A stretch of 64,000 nt of DNA from Dracaena cambodiana (Eukaryota; Streptophyta; Magnoliopsida; Asparagales; Asparagaceae), in NCBI GenBank assembly GCA_036321105.1, contig JAYEPQ010000014.1:1681501-1745500 (forward strand). The letters are read 5' to 3'. The notes beneath the pieces were generated by a model. The model saw nothing but the letters and a program-made list of their open reading frames with translations, ran no database searches and had not been told where the DNA came from. The position numbers and the translations under genes were made by a program. Shown piece after piece: positions 57,158-64,000 of this stretch. Every line of letters begins with the position of its first letter. The stretch's first letter is position 1.

Positions 57158-58007
57158 TGTGTATTCTTGAACTTAGGTGGTAATCGTCATTAATGACAAA
57201 GCAATGCTGCTCCCCCTTAGTAGTTTTTGGATGAGTTTGGAGTGATATTTCTGGTTTCTCTTATCATATTTTATGAATGACTTTTATGGATTCCGTTGGA
57301 TATAGTCTCTTAATGCACTGAAATACCTCAATGTCAACGCTTTATTACTACCTATCTAGTAAACTACTTATAACTTTCTTCTGTAGCTTGGACCATGTAA
57401 TTTGTCCACATGATTGCATATCCTATCTCCATTCGGTTATGAAGAGTCCATGTGGTATATTTGAGTTGCTATCGTCTCCCTTAATTTCTTTTCGTTTCCT
57501 TGTCAATGCAAAACAGGTCACAACTGTTTATCATTTCTATGTGAATATGTGGTTACATTAATCATCAATTATGGCCGAAGGCTTGTTAGGAATCGTTTGA
57601 CTACTATATTCTTTTTCATTAAGAAAGCCTCTGTGATAACTGAACTATTGTGCCATATGAACGACGGTACTTTGCTTTGGGTTTGCTTCTAGAGATTTTG
57701 TTATCACCCTATGTATCTAATATGGACAATTTAAAATAGAAATCGAAACCAAAGAGAAGAACTCTCAGGCCACATCTCTCTGCTTAAGTGCCAAACTATA
57801 GGATACGCTGATATACCTTTTAGCTGTCTTGTAGTCTCTAATAAACTGGTTTAGCTCTTATCTGAACAGTTTTTAGTAGGTTTCGTTCTAGTGCATATTC
57901 CCCTGAGAGAATGTATTGAAGCAAATTAGAAATGACCATAGCACGGTGGAAATGCAATGTATACAAACTAGCTCTAGTGCATATCTGATCGTCTGTGCAT
58001 TTTTCTG

Positions 58008-58012
<5 letters not shown>
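57158..58012. other. Intergenic, no gene recognised
   Basis: AT-rich; short frames only. Confidence 0.5.

Positions 58013-58069
<57 letters not shown>
58013..58069. repeat. Compound (TA)n(CA)n microsatellite
   Basis: About 17 TA followed by about 11 CA dinucleotides. Confidence 0.95.
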
Positions 58070-60616
58070 CTTGTTCACTGTATCCCGTGGAGTCGAAGGA
58101 ATTGCTTAGTTAGGTCTTCATTTTCGTGTGCTGATGCAGCATGCTTTAAGCTTTTAACCCACTGAAAAAGAAGTCTGATTTGAATAGCTATTAGTTGCTT
58201 GGTACTTACTTTTTACATGTTCTTATGCAGTAAAGATTTATCAAGCTACTGATTCTAAATTTCATCCAGAACTTTCTTGTTTTTTTTTTGTGGCTTTGTA
58301 GTTTATCCCGAATGAGCTCATTGACATTAAGGTTGAAGTCCTGTGTTAGATATGCCAAGTGCCATTATTTTTGTTTTGGGGTTTTTCCAGGGTGTGTGGT
58401 GGTGGCTCTGGTAGAACTATGTTGTTTTTTTGTTTTACATGCACTTTCATAAGTCATAGACTTAAACTTCTTTGATACTATCAAACTACTGTCTGCTCTG
58501 TGCTACCATCTTATTGTTACAGTTAGGATGAGCATTAAATGCAAAGAAGTGGTCTATAGATCATGAAAGTTTCCTGATTTAAGTAATATTCCTCTATATC
58601 TCAATGAATTTCAATCAAGTTAGGATTTGATTTTCATATATAAAAGTTGAACATTTTTGAAGCGCAAAAATTGACTAAAATATTGTGCGAGATATTAGCT
58701 GCACTTACTTCTCTTCAGCGTCTGTTGATGTTGGTTTGGTTGTGTTTTAATATTCACAAAGTCATGGAGTCACGAATTAAAAGAACCATTATTTTGTATT
58801 TGAGTTCAGAACTTTTGTTAATTCTTTGATATTGTCCCCAATGTTCAAATGCTCTAGTACTTCATTCATAAACCAATCTTTGAATTATTTTTATGAAGCA
58901 TGAAGAAATAATCACTAGTACCAAAACCAGAACTCAGCAAGTCAGCATATTGTTTTTCCTAACACTCCCTGAAGATTGTGTATGGATAAGCCATACTATG
59001 AACAAGCATAAAGATATCACCTTGCTTGTCCTTGTGTTAGAATAAAAATTCCCAAACTATCTGAGATCCCGTAACTGCATCTAGTCATGATAATATAACT
59101 TTTGATATTGAATAGAGAGTTCCAGAATAAATAGATACAGGTCATTTAACCCTGGTCCTACAGGTTTGTAAAGTAATTAGAAACTTATAGTCTATGAAGA
59201 TGGACATGCCGTGAATGTTAATTAGGTTCGGGGTATTGAGGACGCGTCGTTGGAACCTGGTGACCATAGTTTAAGCGGCTCAGTCACCTACTTCATACAT
59301 TTATGAAAGCACTTCTTTATGGTATTTAAGTTTACTAGGAAGTAGGGAGTCAATTTTCATATTATGCAGATGTATTATTGGAATAAACACTTATATTCTT
59401 GAAAAATTGTTTCTTCTTGTTTGTATTAGTAAGGTATATTACATGTCATAATCTATTGGATTTTTCAAATTTACTCAAAATATACATGGCTTTTTTAAAA
59501 TTGTAATTTACCTCTAGGATTATTAACCTTCACCTTGTAGTTTATAGCTATGCTTGAACAGAATGGATTGGAATTCCTTGTGACAAATATAATTAAATGT
59601 TAAAGTCAAGACAGTTTTTTGGGAGATTCCTGGTGTCCTAGGACAGGATATAATTATACACAAGCTTATGCATGTATAGTTATATAATATATACACATAT
59701 ACTGACACGCACAATCTATATAAATGCATGTGTAACATATATGATGACCATGCACAGCATACTTTCCATGGACATTGCATACATGTACACCATATCACTG
59801 ATATTCATATACATATCGCACCCCCAATAACCACAGTCACAACACATGCATGTAAACAGATACGTTCACAGAGTTTAGTTTGTTATCTATACAGGATATT
59901 GTAGCTTCAGAGGCGTAGCGTTGGGAGTAGGTCAGGAGTGTGAATAATAGAAATGGTGAATAGTGTTTCTGTGATGGCGGTTGAGTTCACAATATCTGAA
60001 CTCATTGGCCTAAGAATTTGGAAGGAGGGATATATTTTAAAGGAGGAGGAATAGCACATGTTGACATTTATCTGCTTAGGGTTGTCTTTATGTTAGCAAG
60101 GAGGAAATGGACACTAGGAGTCTAGGATGGAATATGCTGATAAAATGGAAACCTTTGTCAAGGTTGACTCCCCGTTGCATATGAATCACTGAAGAATAGT
60201 GAATCTGTAGGTCGATATCTCTCAACTGAAACAGATTATGGATTAGTTGGGGGTGGTCCTGGGAGCTTTATTGTTCTGGTATGTAGGATGCCTTGTGATC
60301 TTGTGATTCTGAAAAGTTAACACAGTCACGGAGTTGAGTATATTGAAGGTTTAGAAGATGGAAAAAAGGGGAAAATGGAAGGTGTTTCAAGTGCTTGCAT
60401 TTTGTTCTTTGTATCAACTAGTTTGTTCCTTTTTTGCTGGATAAAGATATAAACAGTTGAGGTAGAGAAATAAGAAAGCTTGGAGGACCAACTATTAAAG
60501 CTTGACATGGTTTATGCGGTAGATAACAGCAGGCTAAGATGTGAGAAATTCGGATGTCATAATAATTAGGACATGTTGATTTTTCTTGAGGTTATTTTTT
60601 TTTCAGCTGAGGAATG
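58070..60616. other. Intergenic, no gene recognised
   Basis: No sustained reading frame or RNA gene seen on either strand. The short ATACACATATAC-type region at 59690-59830 is low complexity. Confidence 0.5.
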
Positions 60617-61198
60617 TTAAATTTTGTTTAGCCCCCTACTTTATTATTGGATTTGGACTAAGCTCCTTCTCCAACGAACTTATGTGGTATTGCCCGAGTC
60701 CCAAAATAATATCGAAAAAAACCCCTCATTTTACTTGTATATATTTTAATATACAAAATGTACATTTATTGATACTCTCTTATTTTGATACTGGACAAAA
60801 AATGCGGTGTCATTTGTTTTAAAGAATAAGGTCAAATAATTTGGTATTTTGTATTTTTTTAAACAACATTCCCCAAATGAAGTTTGAAATAAAATATTAA
60901 TTGGAATAAATGGATACTTCTGTTAATTTTTTATTCTCATAGTTTATTTTAAGGGTCTCATCAAAAAATTACAAAATACCAAATTATTTGATATCTTCTT
61001 TATAAATAGCAGACAAGGACACAAAATACGAATTAGTATTAGTAATATGTATATTTTGTATTTTAGATATAAACAAGTAGAATGAGTAGGAGGGATGTTT
61101 TCAATAATTTTTTGCGATTCTGGAGTGTACCACATAAATTCTTTGGACGAGAGGCCGAGTCCAAATCCAATTATAAAGTGGGGGCTAAATGAAATTCC
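60617..61198. mobile_element. Long-TIR MITE (~580 bp)
   Basis: The left arm TTTAGCCCCCTACTTTATTA, then TTGGATTTGGACT and TTATGTGGTA, is matched in inverted order by the right arm (TACCACATAA...AGTCCAAATCCAA...GTGGGGGCTAAA). Imperfect complementarity continues ~200 bp inward. The terminal TAAATTTTG/CATGAAATT-type ends may extend the repeats. No clear target duplication, no coding. Confidence 0.7.
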
Positions 61199-62382
61199 CT
61201 ATTTATATAGAAGTTTGAAAATTGGCATTAGCTCTTGTTGTAAGATTAGCATTAAACAATTTCCAAATAAGTTGCTATGCTTTCCTGTATTACCTTTGGT
61301 TTCTGAGCTCTAATTTTTCCAGTTAGATCGAAGAAGAAGCTAATATATCTATTGTTTTTCTCCAGATGTTCCGGTGCAACGAGTTTACGCCAGACTCAAA
61401 ACACATAATCGCTGCTTTCTCCTCTCCTTTACTTCTGAATCAGATACGCGTATTGCGGGATCAGACATTGCTTTCTCCCTTTGATGTCGCCCAATTTGCT
61501 CATGGTATGTTGAGCATTTGAATGCTGGCAGTTCGTTCCATATTGTGGCTATCTGGTTCTTAGAGTTTGCTTGCTTTCTCAATGAACTTACTCGAGTATA
61601 TGAAAACGTCTGGGCGTTGGATCGATACCAGGTGAGGACTTGGTATCCAACATGAGTCTGATGGTGGTATGATTGCACCCGTTACTGCTAGCAGCACCCA
61701 TGCGAATGCAACATTCTTAGTATTTGGATTATGTCTTTGTGTTTGGGATACTGAGCACCCATCAAACATCCACTTATGCTGTCAACTATGATTTCAAATT
61801 TGGGGATTATAAGATGTTATTTTTCGACTTTATGTTGGGGATGATATATTTTATATCTCAAATTGCCCTTTTATTGAAATAAGATAGATTTTTCGTGGAA
61901 GGGTGATGCTTTACAGGGGATATTTAAATATCTGCCACCTTTATACAAGGTAGATAGGATTCACTCATGGTTGCGTATGATGCTGTCTCTGTTCAAGGGG
62001 TAGCAAATTAGTAACACTCCAGTCTTTGGTCTGCGGAGACGGGGATAATGTCGCATGTTGTCGACCTGTTCAGTGGGTGTTTACCCTTTCTTCATATTTT
62101 CTTGGGTTGAGCTAGTTGCATCAAAATCTCTATTTGGTTTCTTACTAGAGTCGGAATCTGTGAATGCCAATACAGTCATATAGATACAACTTGGAATTAA
62201 CGTTATTTTTACTCTTTGGGATTCTTTGGTTGCACAAAAGAGTTGAAAAATGAAATCGGAGATGCATTTCTTGTGTTTTTCTTCTCTGTTTATTTTCCTA
62301 TAATTTTACATAAAAAATTGCAAAATGTAGCGTTAAAGTCAATTGTCCAAAATATCGATGAATTCAAGTATAAACTTTTTTA
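61199..62382. other. Intergenic, one exon-like plus frame at 61366-61504
   Basis: After TTTTTCTCCAG an ATG opens 46 codons (MFRCNEFTPDSKHIIAAF...) up to a donor-like CATG|GTATGT. I do not recognise the product and find no partner exon, so it is not called as a gene. Confidence 0.25.
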
Positions 62383-62600
62383 GGGTTAATTACACTCAGA
62401 CCCCCTGTAGTATGGGGCATGTAATACTTAGACCTCCTGAAGTTTAAAACTCTCACTTAGACCCCCTGAAGTATCTAAATCACCATGTTTTAATTACATT
62501 CAGACCCCTTGGTTCAGGGGGTCTAAGTGAGAGTTTTAAACTTCAGGGGGTCTAAGTGTTACATGCCCCATACTACAGGGGGTTTGAGTGTAATTAACCC
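62383..62600. mobile_element. 218-bp hairpin MITE with 9-bp target duplication
   Basis: GGGTTAATTACACTCAGACC at the left is the inverse of the right end. The arms match over ~90 bp (with GTAGTATGGGGCATGTAA and AGTTTAAAACTCTCACTTAG). The flanks are a perfect ACTTTTTTA at 62374-62382 and 62601-62609, so it is Mutator-like. Transcripts would fold into one long stem. Confidence 0.92.
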
Positions 62601-62751
62601 ACTTTTTTATTTGTTTCAAGGATTCAGAGTAATAGTAAAGGGATATGGGTTTGAAGTAATAATTATCAAATATTATTTGAAAAGGGATTTTTTTTTTTTG
62701 AAATGTTATTAATAATGATTAAACAACATTCTCTCTACTACTACAATTAAT

Positions 62752-62756
<5 letters not shown>

Positions 62757-62826
<70 letters not shown>
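62757..62826. repeat. (TA)n microsatellite
   Basis: About 35 TA units, directly bordering the palindromic element. Confidence 0.95.
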
Positions 62827-62828
<2 letters not shown>

Positions 62829-62829
<1 letters not shown>

Positions 62830-63863
62830 GATTACTGTAGGTGAGCCGCCAGCTCAGGAAAAGTTACGTGAGCTAGCGGCTAAACTATAACGATCCTATG
62901 ATCTTTTTTCAATATTTTTTTATAATTGTTATCTCTACTTGTTTAACTTCTTTCGGATTAAATTTCATAAATTTTGAAGTTCATTTATCCTTTCATCAAG
63001 TGCATACAAAATGTTGTAGCCATTGAAAACCGTTAATTTTGTGTTAACTTGATGGAGGACCAAATCAAAACTAAAACTTAAGAAATTGGGTATGAGTGAA
63101 CCCTAGGTGGTCGAGATCATAATACAAAAGATTTTTTTAAAAAATATTATTGGAGATAGTGGAAATGAACTGCAGCTCAGGTAACTTGCGTGAGCTGTCA
63201 GCTCATTTCCATTTTTCTCTATATATATATATGTGTGTGTGTGTGTGGAGAGAGATGGAAATGAGCTGACAGTTCACGCAAGTTACTATCTCTAATAATT
63301 TTTTTTTAAATTTTCTTTTGGATTATGATCTAAACCTCCTAGGGTTCACTCATACCCAATTTCTTGAGTTTTAATTTTGATTTGGTCCTCCATCAAATTA
63401 ATACAAAATTAACGGTTTTCAATGAATAGAATATTTTGTATGCACTTGATGAAAGGTTAAATGAACTCCAAAATTTATGTATGTATGTATGTATGTATGG
63501 AGAGATGGAAATGAACTGACAGTTTACGCAAGTTACTATCTCCAATAAATTTTTTTTAAAATTTTCTTTTGGATTATGATCTAAACCTCCTAGGGTTCAC
63601 TCATACCCAATTTCTTGGATTTTAATTTTGATTTGGTCCTCCATCAAGTTAATACAAAATTAACGGTTTTCAATGAATAGAATATTTTGTATGCACTTGA
63701 TGAAAGGTTAAATGAACTCCAAAATTTATGAAATTTAATCCGAAAGAAGTTAAAGAGATAGAGATAGTAATTGTTAAAAAAATAAAGAAAAATTATTGAG
63801 TCATTATAGTTTTGCCGCTAGCTCACGTAACTTTTCTTGAGCTGGCGGCTCACCTACAGTAAT

Positions 63864-63865
<2 letters not shown>
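62829..63865. mobile_element. TA-repeat-bounded palindromic element with internal duplication
   Basis: GGATTACTGTAGGTGAGCCG at the left and its inverse at 63865 begin terminal repeats that continue through GCCAGCTCA(R)GAAAAGTTACGTGAGCTAGCGGC. Further inside, one outer-arm sequence (CATAAATTTTGGAGTTCATT, AACCGTTAATTTTG, ACCCTAGG...) appears once in left orientation and twice in right orientation (63256-63480 and about 63500-63730), separated by (TATG)n. A smaller palindrome with GGAAATGAGCTGACAG and ACGCAAGTTAC lies at about 63160-63290. No coding. Confidence 0.8.

Positions 63866-63921
<56 letters not shown>
63866..63921. repeat. (TA)n microsatellite
   Basis: Borders the right end of the palindromic element. 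The flanking TA tracts are either an insertion target or a by-product of the element's ends. Confidence 0.93.
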
Positions 63922-63926
<5 letters not shown>

Positions 63927-64000
63927 ACAATATATACTCATTTTTTGGATGGGCCATGGTAAAATAAGAATCTCATTTGAAAAGACACGTAAACATGAAT

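Overview
The window is nuclear DNA of a flowering plant. Genes have introns, AT-rich intergenic space is full of transposon relics, and the gene families are plant-specific (Aux/IAA, GH19 chitinase, RCI2). A monocot is likely, by inference only: the intronless dyskerin gene starts very rich in C at third codon positions and drifts to G/A later, and the Aux/IAA protein has a DWPPIKP motif that I associate with monocot members. I cannot name the species.

Host genes I can support: an Aux/IAA transcriptional repressor (20538-21435, +, four exons), a small RCI2/PMP3 membrane protein (28810-29124, +, two exons), two tandemly duplicated GH19 class II-type chitinase genes (31829-33218 and 34872-36196, both -, three exons each), and an intronless dyskerin/CBF5 pseudouridine synthase (54887-56719, +). 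They share no pathway: auxin signalling, membrane stress tolerance, defence or cell wall, and rRNA modification.

Layout. 1-2640: edge of an unidentified open reading frame with internal repeats (minus strand) beside a 5'-truncated Copia end with its LTR. 2641-20160: mostly intergenic, with two LINE ORF2 remnants and several small elements. 20.5-30.2 kb: the Aux/IAA and RCI2 genes, set among a recurrent Mutator-like TIR family with 9-bp target duplications. 30.7-36.3 kb: a tandem segmental duplication carrying the chitinases. 37.3-54.7 kb: one hAT element of about 3.3 kb swollen to 17.4 kb by an 11.4-kb LTR retrotransposon (itself holding a 2.9-kb solo LTR) and by a 2.64-kb Pack-MULE carrying fragments of two host genes. 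54.9-56.7 kb: CBF5, whose start codon lies 143 bp from the hAT end. 56.9-64 kb: an RTE LINE tail, hairpin MITEs and TA-repeat-bounded palindromes.

Most interesting points: the chitinase copy whose catalytic HETTGG glutamate is alanine and whose stop codon is lost by a one-base deletion; the Pack-MULE joining an LRR-receptor-kinase fragment to a P4-ATPase fragment; the resolvable nesting order, each layer with its target duplication; the TIR family with GTCCGGAC palindromes; and the repeat-bearing reading frame at the left edge.
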